DNA of 64,000 nt, taken from assembly GCA_030533445.1 (NCBI GenBank), contig CM060069.1, positions 1,892,756 through 1,956,755 of the forward strand, in the 5' to 3' direction. Below are positions 35,707 to 46,930 of this stretch, one piece after another. Made by a program: the position numbers and the translations under genes. The notes beneath the pieces were generated by a model. The model was not told the origin of the DNA. It did no database searches and saw nothing but the letters and a program-made list of their open reading frames with translations. The stretch is from Cyprinodon diabolis (taxonomy: Eukaryota; Chordata; Actinopteri; Cyprinodontiformes; Cyprinodontidae). The first letter of the stretch is position 1; every line of letters starts with the position of its first letter.

Positions 35707-36493
35707 GTTTTTCCGTAAAAATTCAAAAAATATCCACTGGACTTGGTTTCCAGGATTTGAAGACGTTTCTCCACCTCTCCAGGAAGCTTTCTCAATTCAA
35801 TGTCTGGATCCGCAGTGAGTTTGAGTCTTATATGGACAAGGCCTTGTATTGCTTGGAAACATGCAAATGGTAACCGATGAATGGGTCGTTTAGTTCCATC
35901 GTTAGCCTGTAATATCTGACCTGTCTATGATTGTAGGGGTCGGTCGTTAAAGGGGGGATTGCCATTAAGGGGGGGATTGTCTCCTGTAATACCTGAAACC
36001 TGTCTATGATTGTTAAGGGTCGGTCGTTAAGGAGGTATTGTTCACCGGCTGGAGCGGGTAGGTCCCTCGTTCCTCTGTGATGGGGTGGGGGGTTTGGTGA
36101 TATCTGGAAGGGATCATGTCTATGATTGAATTGTATGTTTTTGGCAGCTGGAATCTGAGTCCACCACCTCTGTTTAAAGTTGGTTTTTCTCTCTTGACAT
36201 AGATGGCTTCCTTCCTCTCAAACCACCTATTTTCTTTATCCAGAATATGGACATTCTGGTCCTCAAGAGAATGTCCTTTGTCCACAAGGTGTAGGTGTAC
36301 TGCGGAGTCTTGTCCAGAGGCGGCCGCTGTTCTGTGTTGGGCCATGCGTCTGTGGAGCGGTTGTTTGGTTTCTCCAATATAAAGATCAGAGCATTCCTCG
36401 CTGCACTGAACAGCATATATCACTCCGCTCATATTCGGTCTTTTGAATTTTTACGGAATGACTATGACCTGGATGACTGAGAACCTTCATCAG
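35707..36493 (-). pseudogene. Penelope-like retroelement fragment with GIY-YIG endonuclease
   Basis: The minus-strand frame at 36432-36013 (139 residues) reads SGVIYAVQC...CSDLYIGETKQPLHRRMAQH near its start. This is the GIY-YIG nuclease signature (VIYAV, then LYIGET) with the conserved downstream Arg and His, followed by a WFERKEAIYVKREKPTLNRG stretch typical of the Penelope-like C-terminus. The reverse transcriptase is missing, so it is a 5'-truncated copy. An exact 18-bp inverted repeat, ttccgtaaaaattcaaaa at 35711-35728 and its complement at 36441-36458, brackets the coding part. The fragment lies inside the 29-bp tandem array, whose units resume at 36494. Confidence 0.88.
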
Positions 36494-36565
36494 TCCTAAC
36501 TAGTTAGTATGACCTAGACAAGCCCTAACTAGTTAGATGGTCCTAACTAACCCCTAACTAGTTAT
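36494..36565. repeat. 29-bp palindromic array, middle block
   Basis: Two to three units with ctaactagttag, between the Penelope-like fragment and the hAT element. The last 8 bases are that element's ctagttat duplication. Confidence 0.9.
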
Positions 36566-37611
36566 TAGGGCTGGGTATTGTTCAAAAATTTTCGGTTCCG
36601 GTACCAATACCGATACCTTCACTTCGATACCGGTTCCTGAACGATACTTTTTTTGATACCAGTTTTATAATATCAATTCGAAGAAAAACAAAATTACACA
36701 ACATAAAAAAGAACAAATCTTGAGTTTTATTTTAAGCTCGGATTTTTCCATTTACATTTTTCCTCTTACATAAAAAAATAAAAATTCAGTGTCTAATATT
36801 CACTGTTACGTTGTGAGGACCTTTTTACTTAGCAGTTTTCCTTTAGAAAAATTACCATGTCTGGCAAACAAGCCCGTTGAATGGGATCCTACTGACAGCG
36901 CACCGCTGGTATGGGGGGGTCTGAGCGGCTCACAGAAATATTGGAAGGCTGGATGAACTGACTGCACTGATGAAGTTTTCAGGTGGATTTTCCCACTTAA
37001 AAACATAATAAAACTACTTTATTCCCACTGATCACAGCAAATATAGCTGCAAGGCAGAGAAAGGATAGAGTAGCTCCGCCCAACGCGCGTCAGAGCCATT
37101 TTCGACCGCGCAGCCAGAGCAGCAAAGCTGCAAGCAGCAAAAAGGAAGCAGCAGACGTGATTTTGCTGCTCCTGCTGCGTCCAGTTTGAAAGCAGCATGA
37201 TTCACTCCGCTCTGGCTTTGCTCCGCCCACGGGCTGCTGAGAGGAGGATGGTGGCGCCGGCTGCGGTCCGCTCTTCTTGCAGCAACTTTCTGCTCTTAAA
37301 TTGTTTCTGTGCACGATGTATTGCATTGCGCACTATTGGCATCAGTCTTAATAAAGTGAAGCCGCACTTTTGACCTGGGGGGCATTTTAAAGGGGTTCCA
37401 CGACGCTTCAACCAGTTCACAACAGATACACATGAACCCTGGCTGTAGGCGGGACCACCTGTGTATTTTTCCTGGATGACGCAATCACGTTAAGTGTTAC
37501 AGCCAATCACCGAAACTTGGTACCGAAAGACGAGGCATGTTTCGATACTCTGTAGAACCCAAGCATTTCGGTCGGTACCATAAAAGAACCGATGTTCGGT
37601 ACCCAGCCCTA
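36566..37611. mobile_element. 1.05-kb hAT-type element in the tandem array
   Basis: Starts tagggctgggtattg and ends ggtacccagcccta, good inverted repeats, flanked by ctagttat (36558-36565 and 37612-37619). Subterminal ggtaccaataccgatacc and cggtcggtaccataaaag words show the ggtacc-rich pattern of this common teleost family. No transposase motif is seen; minus frames at 36806-37484 lack domains. Because the target is itself repetitive the duplication is slightly less decisive, but the ends are clear. Confidence 0.9.
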
Positions 37612-38730
37612 CTAGTTATATGGTCCTTGTCAAGTCCTAACTAGCTAGATAGTCCTAACCAAATCCTAACTAGTTAGCCTATATGGTCCTAACCAAATAC
37701 TAACTAGTTATATGGTCCTAGCCAAGTCCTAACTGTTTAGATAGTCCTGACTAAATCCTAACTAGTTAGATAATCCTAAAAGTCTCCTAACTACTTAGAT
37801 AGTCCTAACCATGTCCTAACTAGTTAGATGGTCCTAACCAAGTGCTAAATAGTTAGATGGTCCAAGCCAAGTCCTAACTATTTAGATAGTCCTGACTAAA
37901 TCCTAACTAGTTAGATAATCCTAAACATCTCCTAACTACTTAGATAGTCCTAACCATGTCCTAACTAGTTAGATAGTCTTAACCAAGTGCTAAATAGTTA
38001 GATGGTCCAAGCCAAGTCCTAACTATTTAGATAGTCCTGACTAAATCCTAACTAGTTAGATAATCCTAAACATCTCCTAACTACGTAGATAGTCCTAACC
38101 ATGTCCTAACTAGTTAGGTAGTCCTAACCATGTCCTAAATAGTTAGATGGTCCTAGCCAAGTCCTAACTATTTAGATAGTCCTGACTAAATCCTAACTAG
38201 TTAGATGGTCCTAGCCAAGTCCTAACTATTTAGATAGTCCTAACTAAACCCTAACTAGTTAAATGGTCCCAGCCAAGTCCTAACTAGTTAGATAGTCTTA
38301 ACCAAATCCTAACTAGTTATATGGTCCTTGCCAAGTCCTAACTAGTTAGATAACCCTAAACATCTCCTAACTACTTAGTCATAACCATGTCCTAATTAGT
38401 TAGATACTCCTAACCTGGTCCTAACTAGTTAGATAGTCCTAGCCAAGTGCTAAATAGTTAGATGGTCCTACCCAAGTCCTAACTAGTTAGATAGTCTTTA
38501 CCATGTCCTAACTAGTTAGATAGTCCTAACTAATTCCTAACTAGGTAGATAATCCTAAACACCTCCTAACTAGTTAGATAGTATTTACCATGTCCTAACT
38601 AGTTAGATAGTCCTAACCATGTCCTTACTAGTTAGATTGTCCTAACTAAATCCTAACTAGTTAGATAATCCTAAACATCTCCTAACTAAATAGATAGTCC
38701 TAACCATGTCCTAACTAGTTAGATAGTCTG
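37612..38730. repeat. 29-bp palindromic tandem array, main block
   Basis: About 38 units of roughly 29 bp. Most contain the 12-bp perfect palindrome ctaactagttag followed by atagtcctaaccatgtc or variants (atggtcctagccaag, ataatcctaaacatc). A three-unit pattern (atggtccaagccaag, atagtcctgactaaat, ataatcctaaacatc) recurs between 37740 and 38220, indicating block expansion. Non-coding. Confidence 0.93.
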
Positions 38731-40194
38731 TTATGTTAACTAAAGATGAGGATAAACAGCTCTAACGGTGTTTCCTTCCATATTACTGCTGACATTCTAT
38801 CACTGAAGGCTGTGAAGCAGTTTTCTTTGGGAACCATCAGGCACACATTCCCGTCTCCCATAGCAACCCGCAGCTCAGCGTTCCTGTAAGGTACCAGGTA
38901 CCAGGCCAGGCTGCAACACCTCATTAACATACTAGCTGCAGCCGTGGCCATAAAGCACACAGTTTGTGTTAGCTGATGGGCCTCTATAGCCTTTTAATGA
39001 CTGCATTCGCCCATTTGGACTAATATTATTGTTAGTCATGACATGGCGCTGTGACAGCCTGCTCATGTCGGAGAACAACTGCTCACTGACAGGCTGGAAT
39101 GTCCCCGTACAGCCATGCAGGGTAGATCTGAACCACCTCAGTCACCGAGGAGCAAAGCAGCGGGACTTTGATCTTACAGCAGGAGCTGCGATAAACAAAC
39201 CTCTAAATATGCAGATTTTCTGAAACTAAGAGCTGCAATTTTGATCAGTTTGACAGAGATTCATTAGATCTGATAATTTACACAAATCCTCCTCCAGAGA
39301 TCCTAAAGACAGGCTGATTCCATCAATTGTTCTTCCTCTGGACCGTTTCTGTTGCCTTGTTAAAAATTGCACGGCTGTTGCTTCAAAACATGTTTCTGTT
39401 GTAGAATCTATGCTATTTTTATCTACATTCCTGATGATACAAGCCCACCCCACCAGAGGGCGTGGCAGCAGGAACTCCGGTGGATCCGTCTAATTCTGTA
39501 TAGAGTAAATACTGTCCTTCTTCCTATGTTTGTCCTCATTAGATCAGGATCTATCAAACTAGTGTTTACACTCTGTTGGAGACATCTGCAGCTCAGTTTG
39601 ACTTTATTGGCTGATTTGTTTGGCAGTTGGTGTTGCCAGAGCTAGTAGTGAGAAGTTTGTCTCTTTTCAGTCTTTGGCTATGTATTTCTTCTATTAGTTT
39701 ACAAAAGACGCTTTCTAACTTTATAGTTTTAACTTTTAGCTTTAATTTAGACAGAGAGGAGGGGTACACCCTGGACAGAGACCCTGGTTGTCACATGGGG
39801 TGTCCTTTCTGTTTGCATGTCATGATATCCTCACTTTTGATTGGATGAGAGAGACCGCCATGCAGTAGGACAAAACTGGATCTGCAAAGATCATCAGAAT
39901 CAAGCAGGGAAGGGAGAATATCGTCGGCTCTCAGAGCTGAAGCTACCAAGCTCTGTTACTAATGAATGGGATGTGTGCAATGTTGCTAGCGACCAGATTA
40001 TTATAGAGTGTGAATTGCTAGATGCTGCATGAATCAGTCATCAACATTACAGCTCAGGACTCCTGACTTATTAGACTAGTCTACATGAAAATGAAACTTT
40101 AAAAGTCTAATAGATAGAGGTGTCCAAAGTATTAATGTTTATTCCTCCAGCTTAAAACACTTTTTTAGAAGTTAGACAATCAACTTCAGCTCTT
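38731..40194. other. Unassigned sequence, candidate conserved stretch at 38740-39330
   Basis: No gene recognised. The left part is non-repetitive with balanced composition (gcctctatagccttttaatg) and could be conserved non-coding DNA. Around 39750 a gaggggtacaccctggacag block resembles the 13740-13850 repeat. Inference only. Confidence 0.35.
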
Positions 40195-40393
40195 TACTTA
40201 CTTACTTCTGCTGGAGGTTTCTTCCTGTTCAAAGGGAGTTTTTCCTCTCCACTGTCACTACAAGCATGCTTAGTGTGAGGGATTGCTGAAGAGTCAATGA
40301 GTCGATGCAATCAGCTGGTTTTCCGTAGATAGAAAACTTTGAATCAATCTGAGTGGATGATCTGGTTGAACTGGAAAGTGACCTGAGATGCCC
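40195..40393 (+). mobile_element. L2 3' UTR fragment
   Basis: Contains ggaggtttcttcctgttcaa, gtttttcctctccactgtca, aagcatgcttagtgtgaggg and tggatgatctggttgaactg in the usual L2 order. It is truncated on both sides; the terminal ttgaattgaa tail is missing. Confidence 0.85.
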
Positions 40394-41040
40394 GGAGTTA
40401 CCATGGTGGCGCTCCAAGGCAGCGGCCAAGAACAGCTCCTCTCAACAATTTCACAGAATATGCCGCTTAAAATGATATAAACTAGACATCAGGTATCAGG
40501 CCGCTAATGCTAGCCTAGTAAACTAGCCCCACCCGCCAGCAGCCAAAGTCATTTTCGCCTGCGAGTTGGTCTAGCCTCGATCAATGCTCCGGGCCCTAGA
40601 ACTGGCGGGCCAATCACAACGCAGAGATGTGTTTTGAGTTTTTTGATGAAAAGCAGGTGTAGTTTTGAGGGCGGGACGACAAAGCTGCACAATGCAGGAG
40701 AAAGCACAACGAGGAAGATGGCAACAACTATTGAACAGCTCTCCTTTGACTCAGTTTGGAATCAGTTCAGGAAGGATTAGACCTTGGGTTTCCTTTGAAA
40801 CGTGAACAGGTAGAGGCTTTACGATTATTCATTTTTAAGAAGGGCGTATTCGCCGTTTTACCGACAGGTTGGTTGTTTCCACCCCCCCACCAGCTTCCTG
40901 TCGTGCTTCCTACGTCACAGTCAGCTGCTCTCATTGGTCAGAGCGTTGGCCAATAGGCACAGACATGGTTTAAAAAACAACGGGTTGTTCTCATCGACAA
41001 TCTTCTGATGTCTTATTCATCGGGGCCAGACTAAATGACA
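40394..41040 (+). pseudogene. Repeat-borne fragment of a RecQ-like helicase N-terminus
   Basis: From 40718 a short frame reads MATTIEQLSFDSVW and stops. In another frame from 40756 the sequence reads LGFPLKREQVEALRLFIFKK then GVFAVLPTG. That is the start of a RecQ/DEAD-type helicase: an F-LK-EQ-A pattern, then the Walker A lead LPTG, which is normally followed by (Y/F)GKS. Here it turns into WLF and non-coding DNA. The fragment therefore has a frameshift near 40755 and ends before the Lys of Walker A. The surrounding DNA (gccaatcacaacgcagagat, tcggggccagactaaatg) looks like a mobile-element context, so this is likelier a TE-carried domain than a host gene exon. Confidence 0.6.
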
Positions 41041-41045
41041 CATTT

Positions 41046-41774
41046 TGTTGGGATCTGGAGATCTGCCACCTGTCTCCAGCAGAGAGCGCTATGGGTCTCC
41101 TGAGCTGGAGCCTCCCGCACACCTGAGGATCATCAGCCCATCAGGAGACCTCCTACTTAAGCAGCGACCAGACCTGTCTTCAGCGCCGGAGTGTTGACCA
41201 GTTTTAGTTAGCGGAACCTGAGCCACAGCTTGAACTAGTGTTTCTGTCTGCTCTAGAGAGCAACCTGATCCTAACCAGTCTCTGTCTTCTCTGCTCACAG
41301 GAAAACCCGACTGAACTCAGTAGCTCTGGAGGAGCTCGTGTTTGGAAACCTGCCTGCCTGCCCAAAGAAGCCAAACCTGAAGATCCTCAGTCTGAATCTC
41401 CCAGCTAGTTCTCAGGAGAGAACTAGGAGAACAACTCAAGGTCTGAACCTCGCTAGCCTGAAGCTAAGCTCTGTCGCTACTGAACTCTCTGCTGGAACCA
41501 CAGTCTCTGGACCCAACCGGTTCCCTCTCTCCACTGAACAGTCTGAACCTCATCAGGTACAAACCAAGATCAAAACTCAGCCAAGTCATCGTTGCCACCT
41601 GGCTAACCAAACTATCCCTCTCTGCAGATTACTCTGTGAAACCAAGTCCCGGACCAGTACCTGAACCACTGCTTAATTACTCTGTGTTTGCATCTTTTAA
41701 TAAACTGTTAAACTTTTACCCTGCTTCGTGTGGTGTTCTGCATGTGGGTTTAATCACAGAGACCCATCATGACA
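41046..41774 (+). mobile_element. Solo LTR, family LTR-3, perfect 5-bp duplication
   Basis: Starts tgttgggatctgg and ends cccatcatgaca, flanked by cattt at 41041-41045 and 41775-41779. AATAAA at 41699-41704 lies about 70 bp before the end, giving plus orientation. It is 729 bp with no internal region nearby. The 108-residue frame at 41338-41664 has no domain and is probably chance. Confidence 0.9.
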
Positions 41775-42260
41775 CATTTAATCTCACATTTAGTCTGGTT
41801 TATCAGGTTGCCCTAATGCTTCAGCATCAGATCCTCTTCCACCAGGTATAAAAATCCCATTCGGATGCTAAGATCCTTTCCAGATCCGTCTGACATCACT
41901 GCTGCCAAGCAAACATGAATGATTTCCATTCCATAATTACATATAGTGACTTAATATAACAATGTTTTTTAAATGAAATTGTCTAGAGAGATGTTCTAAA
42001 TGAAATTTCTTTTTGTTTACACTTGTGTATACAAAATGACAAAATACACCTGTGTAAGTCTAAGATGACGTGTGAATTTGTAGAAATAAACAGAATTGAA
42101 TAATTTAGGTATTTTTTACAAATTGAAATTGAGGGCTAACCAGATGTATATCTGGTTGATGAGAGCTGATTTATGTATTATGCTACTGGTGCCGATCAGG
42201 TTGTGACAGGAGATTCTCCCTCTCAGTCTTTTAGAGGTCGGTTTCCTGTGTTTAGCTTAA
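41775..42260. other. Unassigned AT-rich sequence
   Basis: Begins with the right cattt duplication. No gene or repeat recognised. Confidence 0.4.
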
Positions 42261-42295
42261 CCACAGCATGATGCTGCCACCATCATGTTTTACAA
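42261..42295 (-). pseudogene. Tc1/mariner transposase relic
   Basis: The minus strand encodes VKHDGGSIMLW, matching the conserved KHGGGS(I/V)MLWG segment of Tc1-like transposases. Only about 11-12 residues are recognisable before stops and divergence on both sides. Confidence 0.6.
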
Positions 42296-43019
42296 CAGCA
42301 CTCTCTGACAAACCTCTCTTCAAAGATCATTTAATCTTCAGACCCAAAACAAAACAATATTAATAATTTCTCTAATAATGGAGTCCAGATTCCCTCCTGG
42401 ATGATTAATGGGCAGATGAACTTCTTTTGATGAGCGGATGCTCTGCCATAATTTGACCAACAGATTTTAATAGAGAGTAGACGATAAATCATAAGCGTTA
42501 AACTGCTTAAAGCGGTGAAAGTGATTGCCTTGGCTTGGTAACATGGCACACAATGGTGCCCCTCTCAAAAGAAAGGAAACAGGGGCAAATAATGGCCAGA
42601 GCCCAGCTATTTATGGAGGCGCTCCAGAGAGCTATTAAAACCTTCTCAGTCAAACGCTGATCTGCCTGAGTGGGCAACAACAACACAGCCGTGCTTGGCT
42701 CACACTCCTCCCGCGGCTGGTTAACATTCATCGCAGAGGGAACTCCCTTTGAGTCAGGGTGGCGTGGGGGTGGGGGCGGTGGTGTCGGGGGGGGGGGGGG
42801 GGGGGGGGCAGGGGGCTCCCAACAATGAGGCCTGAAGGAGAGATGAATTCTAATGTGAATCTGATTAGAAAGTCTTAATCCAGACTCAGACGCTTCCTCT
42901 TTCCCACCAGTTCAGCTTTAATGCTGCCATGATGATGCTCTGTTTGGGTTTTGATGAAGATTTTCCTGTTTTATAGCCTGTTACAGTAGAATCACTGTTT
43001 TAGAACAAGCTGCATCAGG
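42296..43019. other. Unassigned sequence with a long G tract
   Basis: Contains a G-rich island at 42765-42820, including an unbroken run of more than 20 G at about 42788-42808. Otherwise no gene or repeat is recognised. Confidence 0.6.
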
Positions 43020-43415
43020 CGTCATGAGCTTGGCACCAATAGCTGGATTTGGCTGCTTTCTCCTATCTGCTTAGCTCCGCCCTGCGCTCATTTTCATTCA
43101 TCAGATTCACCTGTTCCTGCTTCCTATTAAGGCCACCTGTTTCCAACCATTGGTTTCAGATTATTCCAGCCCCATGTGAGAGTTTTCTGGCTATCTGTAT
43201 GTTTTTGATTACCTGATCCTGACTAGTTTCTGTCCCTGGACCTCTGAGTTTTGGTTGCCCCTGTTCTGCTCTGTTGTCTGATCTGTTTTTGGACTGTTAC
43301 CTGGATCCTGCCTGCTAACGACCTTGGACCTGTGTTTTAACCCCAGCTTGGAAATCACTCAGGCTCCTCTTCGGACCGCTGATCCTATGGCCTTGAAACC
43401 TGTTCCTGCTTAGAC
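43020..43415 (+). mobile_element. Older LTR, left part, split by a later LTR insertion
   Basis: The sequence has the style of fish Gypsy LTR R-U5 leaders (ctgtccctggacctctgag, ggactgttacctggatcctg, ccgctgatcctatggcc). It begins near cgtcatgagc, which could be a mutated TGTCA start. It appears to continue at 44510 (tcgacgctgccttcggatta). No terminal duplication was found, so boundaries are approximate. Confidence 0.5.
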
Positions 43416-44509
43416 TGGCAGGGTCGAGTTGAGGTTTTGAGGACCCAAATGCAGAGGTGAGGAGGCAGGGGTGAGTTTTGTAAATTTAATGAAGTATAGG
43501 GAACTTAGGCAGGAATCCAAAAATCCAACATAACAAATTCAGAAAAAACGGAAACCTAGGAGACATCAGGGAAAAGATACATGAGGAGCAAGGCAAAGAC
43601 GAGGAACCAGCAGTGAGGAACTGCACAGGGAGACTATATAGGAGACACAACAAAGACAGGACTAATGGGTTGATTAGGAGCAGGTGTGAACAGAGGGGTC
43701 TAGAAAGGAGCTAGGGAAAAGGAAAGAAAACAAGAGGGCAACAGAGGGCAATCAAGATATACCTAAGAGCTCAAAAACATCCAGAAAAACACCACAAAAT
43801 AGGAACCAAACCAATTCAACTATAGACAACAAAGAAAAACATGGATCAGAGTGAAACGGAAAACTCAAAAGAAAACTTGAACAGAATGTTAAAGTGAGGA
43901 GGATTTGTCCCCTTGGAAGTAAAGGCTGTAGCGCCCCGGGGGCCTCCTCATCGGTTCTTTTCCTGGGAGCAAGTTATTTACTACTCTTAACTCAAACTGG
44001 GTAAAACCATATAAAAAGGACTATAAAAACAGGAGTAAAAAAGTAACAGAGTTTATTCCAGATCAGGTCGTTACAGGACAGAGAAAAATGCTTAGAGCTT
44101 GCACAGCTGTGGGCTCAAAAATCACGTCCGCAAGCGTCCGGCAAAGTTTGAGCCCCGAACAACGTCATCTCCTGCTTCTTATACCTTCTGAGTCTGTGTT
44201 GCATCATGTGGATGCTTAGCTGTCCGTATCAGAAACTGACACGCCATCCATGTCTTGAACTCCATGCAGGTTGCCTCTCGGTCTCAGGGTTACAGATACA
44301 GCAGCTCTCCTATCAGACCGGCTCCAAGATGTGCCCATATCCTGTGTACTTTTAAAGACACGAAGGCTGTCTTGATTAGACGACCTCCGTACACACCGTG
44401 ACATCCACAATGTGAAGGAAGGCCTTCCATTCTGTCTAATCTGACTAACAAATTAACAGTGCACATGATGTATAAATAATAAAACCTAACAAGAACTAAG
44501 ACCTTGACA
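43416..44509 (-). mobile_element. Probable LTR insertion inside an older LTR
   Basis: Begins tggcagggtcg and ends ccttgaca, compatible with TG...CA; the flanking pentamers tagac / tcgac match at four of five. The interior includes gaggacccaaatgcagaggt, typical of inverted Gypsy LTR ends. It also has an acagagtttattccag box at about 44047-44062, which may be the inverted polyadenylation region. A second TG start, tgtagcgccccgg, lies at 43927, so two adjacent LTR pieces are an alternative reading. No gag-pol. Confidence 0.5.
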
Positions 44510-44640
44510 TCGACGCTGCCTTCGGATTATCCGGAGAAACAATCCCTGCGGACTTCACTCCGTCTTCTGGGCTTGAGCTGAACTTTACAAGAGTATCCAG
44601 CCTGAGAGTTCTTTAAAGGGGAATGCTGTTTTTTTACATT
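44510..44640 (+). mobile_element. Older LTR, right part
   Basis: Continues the leader-like sequence from 43415 (gacgctgccttcggattatc, gcttgagctgaactttac). The end is not resolved. Confidence 0.4.
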
Positions 44641-44664
44641 GGGCCCTTGATTTTACGTTATTAC

Positions 44665-45428
44665 TGTCATGGTTTTATCTAAGGCTCGGACCCACATGCA
44701 GTGAAACCAAACAGAGAGAGACGGATGAAAAGTTTGACGGATTTTATTGAAGATGTTAAGCCCGGTGCAAAGTTTCTCTGAACTCTGCTCAGCCGGAACT
44801 GGAAGGTGAGGGGAAGACAGACTATTAGTTCAGGCTCAGTGGGAAATTTGATTCGTTGATTTGAAGCAGAGGATCTGGTTGTTGACTGACATTTCCAGAG
44901 AAGTGAGGGATCTTTGACTCCAATCTGTGTGTTGGTTTCCAGAGTTTGTCTGGACATTGTAGGGGAACGGAGACGCTGATTGCCACTCAGATTTCCTGCT
45001 GTACTTGAACCGGTCGTAGTGAAGATGATTCCCTTGTTCAGAGAGTAATTTCAACTTCCTCAAAGGAGACTGGATCCAAACCTACAGTTTGAATCCCTGG
45101 CTCAGTTTAGACTCAGTTGATTCCTCCTGGGAGAGGAGTTTCGAAAAATTCCAGTTTGCAGGATGACTTCCTGCTGAGAGACAAAGACAAAAACAAAGTT
45201 AAAATTTAGGGAGACAAAAACTCAGTCTTACTCAATGAAAAACTCAGCTTGTCTAGAGTACCCAAAACTGGCAAACACTCTGGCGTCGAGGTAGTGGCAA
45301 TCAGCAGCTTAAGAGCACTCCGAGGTAACTGTCAGCAGGTGTGTGAGGAGGCGAACTGGAACCAGGCGCCTCCTGTTGGTGGAAGGGAGACAAACACAAA
45401 AAACAACACACAGACAGGAGCCCTGACA
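44665..45428 (-). mobile_element. Solo LTR, family LTR-1, minus orientation
   Basis: Starts tgtcatgg, ends ccctgaca, flanked by attac / attcc (four of five). It has the same block order as 3626-4429: acccacatgcag, ggattttattga, ttagttcaggctcagtggga, gagtacccaaaactggcaaa, ggcgtcgaggtagtggca. It is 764 bp with no internal genes. The minus frames at 44679-45063 are chance. Confidence 0.85.
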
Positions 45429-46612
45429 ATTCCATCATGTTCTACTCACCCATATGAGTTTAGTGTCATTTAGAGCCGTTCTGAAGATATTCCAAGTAAC
45501 GTCTTCCTATGGGCAACGACTTGAAGGCACAAACTAAACTGTTGATCATTTATTCTTTATGGTACGCCAGCATTCAGAACATGGAGGCCAATCACTGTCC
45601 CCCAGACATCCAGTGTTATGTTTTTTTTGTACTTTTTTTTTTAAAACAAAGCGGAGTGTGTATGACAGAGATGTTGGTCAGAGCATCTGAACAAACCTGA
45701 CTCCAAAGAGCAGAAAGCCCTGGGGAACTCAATGGCAAAGTGGATTGGGCGTTCTGGCCTGCCTGCAAGGACCATGGAGGATGAAGACTTTGTGGATATG
45801 ATGAAACAAGCCGACAAAAGGTTCAATGTGAGCAGTGAGATATATGTTAAAAAGAGAATCAGTGTGTGGAGACGTTCTATTCTGCACAGTGTTATATAAA
45901 TACAATAGAGAAAAAGAGAAGCGGTGTGTGGAGAAGTTCTATTATTTACAGCATTGACTAAAATGACTAAAATTTTACTAAGACTAAAATAGATTTTCGT
46001 CATTTAGATTAAGAGTAAAATTAACTCGGGAAGGCAATGACTAAATATGACTAAGACTACAATAGATTTTTTTTCATTGTGACTAAGACTAAGACTAAAT
46101 TTTAAAAAAAAGCTGCCAAAATTACCACTGGTCTCCAGTCCCCAATGTGTTTCATTAGTAGGTTGATACTTCTGCAAAGGTTTACACATAAGGTACGGAT
46201 GATGGCAAAGAGTCCAGAGATTCTTGAGGAAATAACAGGAGATCTGCTGCAGAAGAACCATCATCAATCAAGCAGCCAATCACAAGCAGCCAATCACAGT
46301 TAATATCAGACGAAGAAGTAAAATGAGCAGAATGTAGAGAAAACCAGACAATGTTTGTGTCTTTCCAAAGCTCCCACTGTCAGAGGTCTCCAGAGCAAGT
46401 TATTAGAACTCCATCAGAGACGTTTTTATGCGGGGTGCTCCTCCTGATACAGCCTGGTTAAAGCCTGACTGTAACGCCCCTTCATGACAGTCAGACCTAA
46501 ACCACTACACAATGGAGACTACCTATAAACTGAACAATAAGTAAAACATAACAAGAATGAAGTTAAAAAAGTGAAATCTTTCTTTATTTCTAACTTTTGA
46601 ACTCTTGAACTT
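45429..46612. repeat. Unassigned sequence with a gactaa-rich repeat at 45940-46110
   Basis: 45955-46110 has many gactaaaat and gactaagacta words, as found in a common teleost non-autonomous DNA element. A 45-bp segment is duplicated just before it (gtgtgtggaga.gttctatt at about 45862 and 45925). The rest is unassigned. Confidence 0.5.
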
Positions 46613-46716
46613 TATTTCTATAGCTCCAATTCACATCATGTCATCTCAGGTCACTTTCCAGTTCACCAGATCATCCAGTCAGATTGATTCAAAGTTTTCT
46701 ATCTAAGGAAAACCAG
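46613..46716 (-). mobile_element. L2 extreme 3' end fragment
   Basis: Contains ctccaattcacatcatgtca, gtcactttccagttca and ttctatctaaggaaaaccag, the inverted terminal L2 UTR. It abuts family B directly at 46717. Confidence 0.85.
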
Positions 46717-46930
46717 CACGTGGGCATTGTCAGTTTCACTATAGCTCTGGTGAATTTCAATGGTGAAGTCCTCTGGAAATCTTCAATAATTGTTGTTGAT
46801 TGCAGATGTGTCTAATAGTTCCCATTGATTTAGCTTGTAAAGCGGGGAGAATGGCGCTAGGCTTATTAGGCTCAGCATATTTGTTTCCATTTATTGTTAG
46901 GAACACATTTGGTTAGTTTTTATGTTTCTT
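46717..46930. repeat. Family B repeat fragment, inverted
   Basis: Matches the inverse of 12337-12547 closely (cacgtgggcattgtcagttt, ggtgaagtcctctggaaatc, gggagaatggcgctaggctt). Confidence 0.85.

Noticed and set aside
36566..37611. Possible gene in the hAT-type element (frames at 36806-37484)
   Set aside because: No hAT dimerisation or catalytic motif; frames are short and overlap.
41338..41664. 108-residue plus-strand frame
   Set aside because: Lies wholly inside a solo LTR and has no domain.
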